Positions 10,985 through 28,250 are shown, counted from the first letter of the stretch. The stretch: 64,000 bases of DNA from Phaeosaccion multiseriatum (GCA_965112735.1 OZ218955.1:1240001-1304000); one strand, 5' to 3'. Notes: generated by a model not told the origin, from the sequence alone. A program made the numbers and translations.

Positions 10985-11769
10985 TCAGTGCCCATCTTCC
11001 GCCTCCACCGCAACGATCTGCTTGAGGCCCAAATCGATCTTGTCGATGCGAACAGACACCGCCTGACCCTTGGTGAAGGGCCCCTCCCTACTTCCTCCCC
11101 CTGGCCCACGCCCTGCCCCGGCTGCTGCTGCGGCTGCTGAAGATTGCTTCTCGGCACGGCTCTTGGTGGAAACCTTGATGCGGGTACCGAAGCCGTTCAG
11201 CTTTACCTTTGGGTGGGAAGGGTGGGGAGGGAACGGACAGCACATACGACACACGCCATTTGGGACGGGGTGGACCAGCATCGTGTTACACCAAACGGTT
11301 GGGCCGTGGCTCGCGCTGTTCCTCTCAGTCACTCGGTCACTCACTCACTCGCTCGCTCACTCACTCACTCACTCACTCACTCACTCTCTCACGTGCTCAC
11401 TCCATCACTCACCTACTCACTCACTCAGTCATTCACTCACCCACTCAGTCATTCACTCCCTCCCTCCCTCCCTCCCTCCCTCCCTCCCTCCCTCCCTCCC
11501 TCACCTCCCTTCCCTGGCCTGTGCCGGTGGCCTGAAGGACGGCATAGTCCAGCCCTGTGGCCTTCCTCTGCTTGGCGCAAAAGGCGCTGACTGTCTCCAG
11601 GCTCCACTTGTCTGTCTGCTCCTTCTTGAGCACGGCGTTAGCGTTTTGCTGCTTGGTGAGACGCTCAGTTGCCTCAAGGAGGTGCGCTTTCGTCATGGGG
11701 GTGGAGCCGCGAAGGGCCAGCACAGCCTGCGGGGGATGGTGGTGGTGGTGGTGGTAGTAGTGGTGATGT

Positions 11770-11822
<53 letters not shown>

Positions 11823-14800
11823 CAAGAGTGGTGAGGTAAGAGAGGGAGGGAGGGAGGGAGGGAGGGAGGGCGGGAGGAGAAGGGAAGGAGAGAAAGGGAG
11901 AGCAGCATGCCGAGATGGAACGGAAGGAGAGGGGAGAGAGAACGAGAATGGGGAGCGGGACGTGAGAGGGGTACTCCGCCGTGTTGTGCGTATGTGTGTG
12001 TGCGTATGTGTGTGTGTGTGTGCGTTTGTGTGTATACGTGTGGGTGTGTGCATCCGGGGGGGGAAGGGGTGGACAATGGACCATCACTCCCCGGTACCCA
12101 CCCACCCCAGCCCCCCACGCACCCACGCACCCACCCCTCCTTACCTGTCGCTGTGCGAGTAAGTCGATGTACTTGCGCAGCGGGGCCGTGCCGTACCGCG
12201 CCTGGCCCTTGGCGATGAGCTCGCCCATCCCTCGCAGAGTTGGGAGGGCGATACCCAACTTGCGGCAGTAGCGCCCCAGTTGGGCTGTGTGTTTGTGTGT
12301 GTGTTTGTGTGTGCATGTGGGTGTGTGTGTGTGTGTAGAGGGTCGATTGAGAGGGATGGGGTGGGATGTGGAGTGGGGCACAATACGACAGCGAAGGGGA
12401 AGGCCACCCAAGAGAGAAGGGGTAAGAGAGGGGAGGGGGTCGGTATCAGCAGCAGTTGGTGATACAGCAGCAGTAGCAGCAGCAGCAGCAGTAGCACCAG
12501 CAGCAGCAGCAGCTACATTTGGAAGGCAAGGCAAGACAAGAATCATATATCACTCCCACGCTATCCTAGCCCTCCAAAACGTAAGTAATCTTACATGAGT
12601 ACAGGGCCATCATCTCGTCCACCAGCAGGCCTGCGGGCGAGAGCCTCTCTGCCTTCATCTCGATGAGTCCGGAGGAGGCCTTCCGCGCTGCCATGAAGTC
12701 CCTCTCCTGCCGGTGCCCGCGGCCGTACCTATGTGCGCATGTGTGGGCAGCCAAAGTAGGTATGACACGAAGGTGAGGTGATAGAGAGATGGATACATGA
12801 ATACGTTGCGGTTGGGTGGGTTTCGATAGGGGCGTGCGTACGAAGAGAGGACAGCAGGCAACAGCAGCAGCAGCTTACGCACGCACGCACACACGCACCC
12901 ACGCACGCACCCACGCACCTCTCTGCGGTGACCCTGGCGAGGCTGTAAAGCTCCATTAGATCTGACGCATCGTTGGCCCCGAGGGGTGACAGTGTCTGCT
13001 GCTCCATGTCCAAGCCTGTGGCGGGTGGGAGGGGTGTGGCAAGGCACAGCATCGGGTCGGAAACCAAACCCGAGGGGAGGGGAAGGGAGGGGAGGGGAGG
13101 GGAAGGGAGGGGAGAGGAGAGGAGGGGAGGGGAGGGGAGGGGAGAGGAGGGGAGAGGATAGGATAGGAGAGGACGGTGGAGGCGGATGAGCACAGAACAA
13201 CGGCGACTGCAGACAAATATGCAGGAGGACACGAGTCAAGAGAGGGAGGGAAAGAGAGAAGAGTTTTGTTTCTCCCCGTATGCAGCCCTCCCTCCCTCCC
13301 CTCTCCTCCCTCCCCTCCCTTCCCTCCCCTCCCCTCTCCTCCCCTCCCCTCCCCTCCCTTCCCCTCCCCTCCCTTCCCTCCCTCCCCTCCCCTCCCATCT
13401 CCTCCCCTCCCCTCCCCTCCCCTCCCCTCCCCTCCCCTCCCTTCCCCTCCCCTCCCCTCCCTTCCCCTCCCCTCTCCTCTCCTCCCTCCCCTCCCTCCCC
13501 TCTCCTCCCTCCCCTCCCCTCCCTTCCCCTCCCCTCCCCTCTCCCCCCCCCCCCTCACCTCCCCTCTCTCACCTCCGCTCTGCTTCTGCCTGAGTACACC
13601 ATTCGCCTCCTCCGGTGTGAGCCTCGTGACAGGCCCCAGCACGGTGAGGGCAACCTTGGACTTGAGGACCGCCCCTGTCTCCTTATCGATCTTCAGCAGG
13701 ATGGTCACTGCCTCGTTGCTCGCCTTGCCGTCGTCAGAGAAGGAGAGAGCCTCTGCCGCCGCCGGAGGAAGCATATGGAGAGGGCCCTGGGGTTTTTTTT
13801 TGGGGGGGGGGGGGGGTTGGGTTGTGGAATTTCAGTTTCAGCTCTTAGTTCAAACACACACACCCCTCCTCTCACCTGCGGCATGTAGCGAGACTGTCCC
13901 CTGAGTCTGGCAAGCTCGTCCAAAGGAGAGTCCGGAGTGAGGGACGACGCGACGTCAGTCACGTGCACACCCACCACGCCCACAGCGGCGTTGTACGAGA
14001 AGGCGTCGTCCTGGGTGGGGATGGCAGTGGATGGATGGGAGGGGAGGGGGGGGGGGGGACGGAGGGAGGGTTCTACGTTAGAGAGGTCTGTGCCACTTTC
14101 CTGAGTCAACCCCCCTCCATCGGGGGGGGGGCCTTCCATCTCCCACTCCCTTCCTCCCCCTCTCTGGCTCTCCCTCCCTCTCCCTCTCTGTCTCTCACCC
14201 CCCCCCCTCCACTCCCTCTTTCCTCTCTACTCATCTCACCAGGAAGGCTGTTCCTTTGCTATCAATGCAGTACGTCTTCCAGGCAGCTCCGCGAAAGTCC
14301 AATCGACCGAAGGGCATTGGAGCGCCCACTCTACGAGCACCATCAGCAGTGTCAGCAGTAACAGAAGCAGCAGCAGAAGTCAAAGGAGGAGGAGGAGGAG
14401 GAGGAGGAGGAGGGGGAGGACGAGGAGCAGAAGGACGAGGACGGTTTACGGTATCGGTCAATGACACGAACAGCATGGCGAGAGAAGGTAGTCAATGCCG
14501 CCTGGCTGCTACATGTGTATACGTGTATCAGTATGTGTGGGCTCACTCACCGAGGGGACACGGGCACCCTGCCCAGCTTCTGCATCTTCTTCAACTGGCG
14601 AGACTTCAGGGAAGAGGCCTTTCGGGTGGGTGGGTGTGTGTGTTGGGGGGGGGGTAGCAGGGGGAGAGAAAGAAAGGACAGAGTGACAGAGGCACATGGA
14701 CAGACAGACGGACAGACAGACAGACAGGCAGACAGACAGACAGACAGGCAGACAGACCGACAGACAGACAGACAGACGGACCGACAGACAGAGGTTGAGT

Positions 14801-15271
14801 GAGTTACGTACGGACGAGACCGTAACGTAAAAAGGGGAAGGTGCGGTGCGGCGCCTCTTTGAATCAACGAAAGAAATGCACGCTGGGCTGCCTGCTGGGC
14901 TGCCTGCTGGGCTGCCCCGCCCTCCCTTGTTCAGACAGGTCCACAGCCACTTCATACCCTCCTCCCTCCCTCCCTCCCTCCCTCCCTCACACACACACTC
15001 ACCGCCTTCGCAGCGGCGTCCGAGCACGGAAGAAAGCCTCCTCCTTTCCCCTCTCCTCCCCCTTGGTCTCCCTCCTGCTGCCCCTGCCACAGCCCAGCAG
15101 ACACGAGCACCGCCCTGGCGGCTTGAGGCGATGGCTCTGTCCCAGGGGGCAACAGCATGCCCAAGGTGCGCATGGCCTGAGGGGGCACCTCCTCCACCCG
15201 GCCACCAAGCGCAAACTGTTCCAACCCCTGAAGGATCATGAGCTGGCTGGCGTCCAGAGAAGAGGTCGCAG

Positions 15272-15303
<32 letters not shown>

Positions 15304-18300
15304 CCCCCCTGCTGCGGCTGAATCACCAACTGTTCCTCATCCTGCTGCTCAGCTTGCCCGCCGACGGCCTCTGCTACCAGCTGCTGCAGCTGCTGCTGCT
15401 GTTGCTTCTCCTGCTGCTTCTCTTGCTGCTTCTCTTGCTGCCCTCCACTACCAGCAGCACCAACCGCGGCGACAGAAGCAGCGACCGCAGAAGAAGATGC
15501 TGCTGCTTTCCTCGCGTCAGCGCCTTTTCTTATGAGCTTTGCCAAGCTGTCGGCGTCTCGAGTGGACACCACATCAGCGGGGAGCGGCTTGAAGCCTGAG
15601 TACTCCACTTGCACCTCATTGGGGTCCATGGTCTTGATCCGGGTACCCACTACCCGCTTAAAGTAGCTGGACTCCTATTAGATGGCAGCGGATGGGTAGT
15701 AGAATGAATGGAATGAATGGAATTATCGGAGAGAGGGAGAGAGGGAGAGTTGTGAGGAGGGGTTTGGGGGGGGGGGGGAGAGATCAAGAGAAGGGCGCTG
15801 CAGCAAGGTATAGAAGTACACATACAACACGAAAAAAACTAGTGCTTCACTCCTTGCTTGTGACCCTCCCTGCATCACACCACCCCGTCTCTCTCCGAAG
15901 GCGAAGGCCGGCATGAGAGCTCACTATCCCCTTACTAACCCACTTCTTCCCCTAACAAAAACCCTCCCACAGCATAGAATAGTGTAGATAGGGCCTCAAT
16001 GCTCCTCCTGCTCCACCCACTCACTACCCAGACTACCCCCACTTACTCATCCACCCTCTCACTACCCAGACTACCCACTACCCACTACCCACTACCCCAA
16101 CTTACTCACCGCTCCAAGGGCCATACCGCCGGCAACTCTCTGCGCTAGAGAGGGCTCCATAACACCGTTAGCGCCCGCGGAGGGGGGGAAGAGCGCCGCC
16201 TTGCCTCTCTCCTGCGCCTCGCCTTTGGTCTCGTACATCCTCCGAGCCCCGGTGCGGCGAGACGACCGTTCCACACCTACAGGAGGAGGGGAAGGAGGGA
16301 GGGAGAGGAGGGGAGGGAGGGAGGGAGGGAGAGGAGGGGAAGGAGGGAGGGAGAGGAGGGGAAGGAGAAAGGGAGGGAGAGGAGGGGAAGAAGGAAAGGA
16401 GAGGAGGGGAAGGAGGGAGAGGAGGGGAAGGAGGGGAAGGAGGGAGGGAGATGAGGGGAAAGAGGCGTGAGGGGAGGAGAGCTGAAGGCGCTGTATGTGT
16501 GTGTGTGTATGTGTGTGTGTGATTACAACAGAGAGAAAAAGAAGGGGGGGGGGAGGGCGGGGTACGGGAGAAGGGAAGACTGGAGGCTGGAGAAGCTTGA
16601 CCTCTCTCATGCCCCACCTATTCCTCCTCCTCCTCCTCTTCCTCCTCTTCCTTCTCCTCCTCCTCCTCCTCCTCCTCCTCCTCCTCCCTCCTCCACCACC
16701 ACCTCCTCCTCTTCCTCCCTCCACCTCCCCCCGTCACCCCCCCACCCCCTGTACTCCTCCACGCCTCTCACCGAAGAGGTAGCTGCAGGCAGCCACAGTG
16801 TGCACCTTTGTTTTCTTGGTGCTTGCGGCTGCGGCGGCCTTCCACAGCCCCTCCATGCTCAGCATCGTTGCCGAGCTTTGCTGCAGGAGGTGTTGAGCCT
16901 CGTCCATCGCTTCAGCCCAGGTGGAGGCCTATGGGTATGGGTGGGTGGGTATGGGTGGAAGGGATGAGCAGGGGCAGGGGAGGGGGGTTGGTGAAGGCAT
17001 ATGGATATTGGAACACACTCGTGACCCCCTCTGCCCTGACACTCCTCTCCCCTCTGTCCTGACACTTCTCGCCCTTCTATCTTGACACTCCTCACCCCTC
17101 TGTCCTGACACTCCTCACCCCTCTGTCCTGACACTCCTCACCCCTCTGTCCTGACACTCCTCTCCCCTCTGTCCTGACACTCCTCACCCCTCTGTCCTGA
17201 CACTCCTCACCCCTCTGTCCTGACACTCCTCACCCCTCTGTCCTGACACTCCTCACCCCTCTGTCCTGACACTCCTCACCCCTCTGTCCTGACACTCCTC
17301 ACCCCTCTGTCCTGACACTCCTCACCCCTCTGTCCTGACACTCCTCACCCCTCTGTCCTGACACTCCTCTCCCCTCTGTCCTGACACTCCTCACCCCTCT
17401 GTCCTGACACCCCTCACCCCTTTGTCCTGACACTCCTCACCCCTCTGTCCTGACACTCCTCACCCCTCTGTCCTGACACCCCTCACCCCTCTGTCCTGAC
17501 ACTCCTTACCTGTGTGTCCTCAGCTGCTAAGCCACCGACATGCACGTCCCAGAAATCGTCCCACACGCTCACGAGCTGGCCCTGAGGGGGGGAGGGAGGA
17601 GGGAGGAGGGAGGGTGGGAGGAGGGAGGAGAGCGGAGGGATTGGCATTGGTATTCCCGAGAGAGAGAGAGAGGGGGGGGGGGGAGAGAGCAGTGGAAGAA
17701 ACGTCTTGGCCTCTTTATCCTTATCTACTCTATTGCTCTTAGAACCTCAAAGTACAAAGTAAGTATGTTCACTTGGCGCGGCTCATATAGTGTACACATC
17801 AATCTACATCGCCCCCCCAAGAGGGAGGACTGCAGAGCTTTCAGCGACGATTTCTATAATCACTGCCAACGCACAACACTACGCTCTTCTACTCCAAACC
17901 ACACTCTCTTACTCTGGTACGTAGACTCTGCACACAACACGTCACGAACACTCTCTTCGATCTCTCCTCCCGAAGTACGTCCCTCAAGTTAAGACACTCT
18001 CTAAGCCATTCACTCACCGCGTCAATGCTGACGGCCTCCATGCCGGGTGCAAGGGCCACTCGGAAGGATTGCTTGCCTGGCACCGGCTCCTTGTACTGTC
18101 CGAAGCGGAGGGCGCCTTGGTGCCACAACTCCACAGGAACGCCCACCCGGAGAGTGGTGCGGACAGCCCCCCCCTGCGCTGATACGACGGATCTTTCTGC
18201 CGGCGCTGCGTTTGAGGACGCAAGCGAGGTAGTCGACTGTCTGCGAGGCCTCGAGGAGAAACGGGGAAGCGAGGGGGCAGCAGCACCCAGGCTCAGCTTC

Positions 18301-18644
18301 GACGAAGCGGCGCCCGACGACGAAAGTCGGGCCGAAGGCTGCGATCGTCCGGATAAGCACCACGCGGAAGGAGGGACCAGTGCGACGCAGCCGTGGGAGG
18401 AATGACCACGCTTTACTCCACCCTCCTTCTGCTGCTGGTGCGACGCTCCCTCCTGCGGGGCGCCTCCTCCTGTCAGGGCCGTCCCCGAGGGCAGGAGCAG
18501 CAAAAGTGTGCTCAAAGCAGCTCTTGTAGCTCGGTATCTACGCGCCTCAGCGTGTCCTTCGGCTCGCGGTCGGCGCAGGCGAAGACGCTGGTCCCTCTTC
18601 TCGGCCGTCCTCTCCTTCGCCTTGCCCCTCTCCAGCGCTCCCAT
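10985..18644 (-). CDS. RNase II-family (RNB) exoribonuclease, probably plastid-targeted
   Basis: Fourteen exons, 1005 residues: 18644-18018, 17581-17510, 16928-16772, 16276-16110, 15674-15003, 14618-14551, 14330-14240, 14010-13876, 13786-13573, 13015-12919, 12728-12595, 12284-12145, 11726-11505 and 11206-10985. A basic start and hydrophobic run ('ALSTLLLLLPSGTAL') look like a signal peptide, as in proteins of complex plastids. A beta-rich N-terminal region ('VPVELWHQGALRFGQYKEP') precedes a Gln/Ala-rich linker. The RNB core runs from 'PFGRLDFRGAAWKTYCIDS' through 'VGVVGVHVTDVASSL', 'SPLDELARLRGQSRYMP', 'LLVDEMMALYS' and 'APLRKYIDLLAQRQ'. The C terminus ('KGQAVSVRIDKIDLGLKQI') is S1-like. Three of the four metal-binding aspartates are present (D611, D619, D620); the fourth position is F617. 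The likely role is 3'-5' RNA decay. Confidence 0.9.
11330..11504. repeat. (CACT)n and (CCCT)n arrays in RNase II intron 13
   Basis: On the transcribed (minus) strand the exon 13 donor reads GTGAGGGAGGGAGGG and runs straight into a GGGA array, followed by a GAGT array. The array therefore begins inside the splice donor itself. Confidence 0.9.
13077..13555. repeat. Opposed GGGGA and CCCCT arrays in RNase II intron 9
   Basis: Plus-strand positions 13077-13160 are GGGGA-rich and 13289-13555 are CCCCT-rich. In the transcript, the donor-proximal part is purine-rich and the acceptor-proximal part pyrimidine-rich, so the two arms could pair within one intron. Confidence 0.85.
17040..17508. repeat. 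23-bp minisatellite in RNase II intron 2
   Basis: About 20 copies of a 23-bp unit (core 'tgacactcctcacccctctg') with point variants, ending at the exon 2 donor. The same 'ctgtcctgaca' core occurs singly in introns of EndoU (20760) and the tandem SET gene (46569 and 46598). Confidence 0.9.
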
Positions 18645-18885
18645 CCTCCTTCCCTGAGCAAAGCCGGTATCCAGGGCTACGCCTGCGAGCAGGCTGAGTT
18701 TATTACCTGTACGTGTCTCACTCTGTGTCCAGAGACTCTATCTTTCTCGGTGGTTGTGTACTTAAAGCGCCTTGCGGTTCTCGGGCACGCAGCAGCAGTT
18801 TCAGTTCCAGTGCGGGGATCCTTGAATCTGAAAACTTCCTTCCTTCGCATTTCTTTCCACCTCACCTAGTGTGTGACTGAGCAAT
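18645..18885. promoter_or_regulatory. Short divergent promoter region, RNase II / EndoU
   Basis: Only 241 bp separate the two start codons, so both promoters and 5' UTRs must share this segment. No TATA box was recognised; 'ttctcgggcacgcagcag' and a pyrimidine-rich stretch lie in it. Confidence 0.5.
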
Positions 18886-23125
<4,240 letters not shown>

Positions 23126-24011
23126 GCGAAGCATGTCCAACGAAGCTAAAGACAGCTTGGCTCTTTGTAAGCACAAGACACAGGGGACAAGACGGAGGGA
23201 GGGGAGAAGGAGGGGGCGGCGAGGGCTGCTATGGGAGGCTGCAGTAGCTTGGCCTCCAGCTGCTGCTGGAAGGACGACGTCAGGATAAGGACGTAGGTGG
23301 TTTCTGTGCGTATTGGAGTGAGTGAGAATCACACCACTCTCCTTGAGGTTTGGTTTATTTGTTTCAAGAGGAAACATGCCACAAAAATGCACGTAACATT
23401 AGTTAGTGGATTGACCTCACGAAGATCATGAGGTCTGCAACTTGAGTGAAGTTGCCGTAGTTGGGCGCCCCCCCCCCCTCCCCCCCCCCAATCAATCCTC
23501 TGCCTCAGAAGGACATTTGTCGGTACAGACAGAGGAATGTGTGTGCGTGCGCTTCGAGCGCCCTGCACGTCATAAGGTTACGTAAGGATTGGCCGTATCG
23601 CTAATGTGTTGATTGAGAAACGACACCATCGTTTCTCGAAGTGCTCTGTTTGACACGGCAGGTGGTCCTCCCATCGGAGGAGATAGCACGCACACACATT
23701 TGAGCTCTTGCCGGTGCTGCTGGAGGGGAGGGGGCAGTCGAATAACTCGAAGTTCAGCTCAATATTTGGCCCCTCAGAGTTACGTTGCGTGTGTGTGTTT
23801 CATACATGGTTATTGACTTCCTGGCTGATAGTTACCTTACAAACGACCTTACCAGTGCCCCCCCCTCTAATTCATCCCCCCCCCCCTATACCTGTCTTCT
23901 ACTTAGCCCGAGGACGTGTGACTAACCCACCCTTGTTCCCCTCTCTAAAGGGCCTAAAGACAGGCCCGTCTGTCTGCCCACCTGTCTACCCGTCCATCTC
24001 CTTCCATCCCT
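23126..24011. other. Convergent intergenic region
   Basis: Between the EndoU stop and the golgin stop. It holds homopolymeric C tracts near 23470 and 23880 and no recognisable gene. Both 3' UTRs must lie here. Confidence 0.5.
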
Positions 24012-26188
24012 TCACTTCTTCTGATCCTTCTTCTTGACAATAATCGTGGCCCCCGGCGAGGAAGCGGAGAGAGGCCCGGGGTTATGAAGTGTGCGATCGG
24101 CGGCTCCGAACCACGATCCCACCCCTCCCACACCCGTAAAGATGCTGGCGGCGGACGAAGAAATCGCGCCACGCCCCCCCCCCCCGCTGCTGCCCCTCCT
24201 TGTGGCGATTCCCGGACTGCCCCCGACAATCCTGCCGCTGCTGGTGCTGGTGCTGCTGCTGCTGATGCTGTTGCTTCTGGGCGGTGCGCCAGAACCACCC
24301 CCACCAATCACACCACCAATCACACCACCAATCACACCACCGCCACCACCACCGCCGCCATCCAAGGCATTGAGTCGCTGCCTCACTTTGTCGGCCTCGA
24401 CCCGAGACAGACACAAAATCTCGGCAATCACGGGCAGGAGACGCCGCTGCTCGCTCACGTCCGAAGTGACCATCCAGCGGCACACGCAGTTCTTGAGGTA
24501 CTCGCTGTTCACAGCCGCCTCCTGCACCTCGGCGCCCTCCTTGCCGGCGCCGGTCAAGGTGGCGTTGCGCTTGACATTCTGTTTGACTCTGTCCAGCTCG
24601 ACCCGGAGCCCTGCCTCGATGCTTCTCTGCTTGGCCAGTGCGTCTTCGAGACCCCCCATCTGCTTGACCAAACGAGTCATGCTTGCCTTGTCTTGCCGCA
24701 CTCGGCGCTGCAGCTGTGACACCAAAAACAGACCCTGTTGAGCGCCCCCGGCCCCTGACACTGACCCCGACCCTGACCCCGTTGACCCTGCTCGATCTCG
24801 GGCAGAAGCCGTTGCCGAGGCCCAACGCATAAGCTTTTGACCGAGGATGGCACCCTCGTCCACACCTCCTGCCCCTCCTCCAGCACCCAGTTGTAGAGAG
24901 GAACCCTCGAGTTGACTCAGATTGAAGCCATCTCCTCCCGCGTAGTCGCCGGGCCCGAAGCTATCCGCCGAGCTCGAGGCAAAGCTCCCCTTCTTCCGCA
25001 ACCCTTGCAATACCGCCAACCCTCCTTCTTGATAACTGTCTCGATCCTCCTCTTCTCCCTCGGACCCCCACTTCCCACCCCCTCCAGCAGCCTGGGCTTC
25101 CAGCCTCTCGAACTGCTCATCTAGATTCAGAGCCGCCGCCACAGCAGCCGCAAGTTCCTCCGATGGCCCCCCTCCCGGCGCACCCACTTCCACACCCACC
25201 GCTCCGCCTTGGGATGAGAAGGACGACGTCGAAGGATGCTTTCTCTCGGGCTGTCTCGCGTCGTCCTGTTGGTCGTCCTCTTGCTGCTGTGCCCCCCCCT
25301 CGGCCACCTCCGCTTCTCGCTCCAGCTCGGGTGATAAACCTTCCTCCCCTACCTCACCACTGCCGCTACCGCTGCGGCTCCTGCGGATGCTGCTGCTGCT
25401 GCTGCTGCTGCTAGCCCTTCGCCTGCTGCTTCCCCCTTGCTGCAGTCCATCCACCGGCTGTGCTGGCTGCTGCGCAGTCTGTAGCCGACTTCTCTCAGCA
25501 GCGTCTACCCTCTCCTTCTCCCTCTCCTTCTCGAGTGCTGCAATCTTCTTCAGCCCCCTCTGCATCTCTTGCTTGGCACTGCGATGAGCTCCCTCCAATC
25601 GAAGCACATTGGCTCGCAGCTCCCTCGCCTCCTCCTTCACACCCTCCACAGCAGCCTCACTCGCTTCCCTTCGCTCCACCGCCGCATCCAGCTCCGGTCT
25701 GAGGCGAGCCAACTCCTCCTCCGCCTTGCTCGCCCTCTCCAAAGCCTCGGCTCGGAGTCCCCCTGCCTCTTCCCACCGGGGTCTCTCCCTCTCTACCTCT
25801 GCCCCAAGCTCTGCCACCTTGTCTTGCAAGGCCTTGTTCTTGTCCACAAGCTCGGCCGATATCTCATTGGCCCTCTTCAGGGCTGCTTGGGCGCGCCTCT
25901 GAGTGATTGAGTGAGTGAATGCGTGGGTCAATGAGTAAGTCAGTAACTGAGTGAATGTGGGTGGTGAGTGAGTGAGTGGGTGGGTGAATGAGTGCGTGGG
26001 TGAGTGGGTGAGTGAGTGAGTGGGTGAGTGAGTGAGGGGTGAGTGGGTGAATGAGAGAGTGAGTGACGGAGTGAGTGAGTGATTGGGTGGGTAAATAAGT
26101 GTGTGATTCAGTGGAGGGGTGAGTGAGTGAATGAGGGAGCGAGTCATTGAGTGAGCGAGTGCGTGAGTGAGTGAATGCCTTCCTTCCT

Positions 26189-26223
<35 letters not shown>

Positions 26224-28218
26224 GCACCTGGTACTGCTTTGTGTCGTTGGCCTTGGCGTCCCGAGCGGCGGCTCCTTCTTGCTCCTCCAGGCGCTGAGCC
26301 ATGCTACGCAGTTGGTCCTCCAACGAGTCCACCTGTGTGTTGTGAGTTTGTTTTACAACGAAGGAAAACACAGATGGTATCAGATCGCCAACCACCACAC
26401 CCACAACGGTGATCCTTCCACCCTTTCCACTCCCCACGTCGCCCAGCCGCCACAAGCCAAGCCAAACCAAGCCAAGTCACCCTCCAAGCAGACACGTCGC
26501 CTCTTAACGTGCGCTTCAGTCACTTCCTCACTCACCTGCTTCTGAAGGAAGTCTCTCTCGTGGCTGAGGGCCGCGGTGAGTACAGTAGCCTCATCGCTGC
26601 TCTCCTGCATGAGCGCTTCCAACTCCGCCACTCTCTCCAAGTCCTTGGCTCTGGCCGTTGCGCCGCTCTTGTCCCTGTCCCTCGCCAAGGCTAGCTCTCC
26701 CTCCACAGACTTGAAGTTGGCCTGTAGCGAAGCATACTTGGTCTCGCTGGCACTCTGCGCCGCCTGGGCCGCTGCCAAGGTCGCTTGACTGGCCTCCAAT
26801 TCTGACGCTAGCCCTTCCATTTTGGCGTCCTTCTCCGTAATCACGCGATCGAACCCCGCCACCTGCGTCTCAAGATCTTTTGACATGTCTACCATCTCCT
26901 TCCGTCGCCCCTTGTGCAGCTCTGCCTCTCGTCGCTGCTTCTCGAGCCCCGCCTTACAGTCGTCTCTCTCCTTCTCCACCTCCTTCAGCCGGGCCTCCAT
27001 CTTGGCCTTTTCCGCAGCATGCAGCTGCCTCAGCAACCCGATATCCCCCACCGCACTCGCCTGCCGAGCACTGGCCTGGGACGCCTCCTCGTCCCTGGCT
27101 GCCCTCTCCAGCGTCAGCGCCTCTCGCACCGTCGCAAGCTCCTTCTTTGTATTATCCGCCTCCATCCGCACCTTGCCCACTTCCTCTTCCCGAGCCTTCA
27201 GCCGCTGCACGCTGTGCTCGTAGGCCTCCCGTGCGTCATCAAAGGCGATGTTCCTCGCCTCGAGCTCACTCGTTCTGTCCTTGACCAGCTGTTTCAGGCC
27301 TGCCGCCTCCTCCCTCGCATCCACAAGCGCTTGCACCACTTCGTCCTGTTCCCGACGGGCGGTGGCTAAAGCAGCCGCGGCCTGGCTCTCTGCGGCATCG
27401 ACAGCGGCCGCTGCTCTGCTCTCGGCCATCCTCACCGCCTCCTGTATCTGTGCCGCCACGGCCTTATCACCCGCCCCTGACGGCAAGGCAGCGATATCAC
27501 ACCCTTGCTTGCTGTTGCTGCTGCTGCTGTCGTTGCCCAGCTGCTGCTCCAGCAAACGCAAGTGAGCTCCTAATCGCTGCAAGGCGCCTGCTCCCGTCTC
27601 ACTTGCGGCGCCGTCATCGCCTCGCAGCCCCAACGACTGCAAAAGGTCATTCACTTGGGCATCCAGAGGACGCTGGATCCCGACCTCCTTCTCATCCCCC
27701 CCCTTCTCATTATCCTCCTTCTCCTCAACCTCCACAACCTCCTCTTTCTCTCTCTCCTCAGCCTCCTCCTTCGCTGTCTCCTTCTCTTGATCCTCCTCCT
27801 GCTCCTCCTCGCCCGCCTCCTCCTCTACAACCTCTTGCTGTTGCTGCTCCTCCTGCTCCACCTCATACGGGTCTTGCTCTTGTGCTTCTTCCCTCCCCCC
27901 CTCTCCATCCCCCCCTCCCTCTCCTTCCTTCTCCTCCTCTACAGCCTTCGTGAGCACGGCCTCCCCATCCACTACCATCCCTCCTCCGGCAATGCCCTCG
28001 TCCACAGAAGACAGACCATCCGGAGTACCCAGCTCAACTCCAGCACCAATACCACCACCAGCACCCACCGTTTCTTCTTCTGCTCGCGCTCGGCCCACTA
28101 TACCAGTGCCCCCGTGCCCTGCGATCCAGCTCTCTCCGACGGCGATGGGAAAGTCCAAGGCGGCATCATCTGCGCTGCTGCTCTTCTGTCCCTCCCCATG
28201 CCTCTGCTGCTGCCCCTG

Positions 28219-28250
<32 letters not shown>

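Noticed and set aside
11674-12546. 290-codon minus frame starting in poly-Ala and His/Thr runs
   Set aside because: Only the segment 12284-12145 is a true RNase II exon; the rest is intron microsatellite read through.
17040-17508. CRISPR-like array
   Set aside because: Copies are directly adjacent tandem units without unique spacers, in a nuclear intron.
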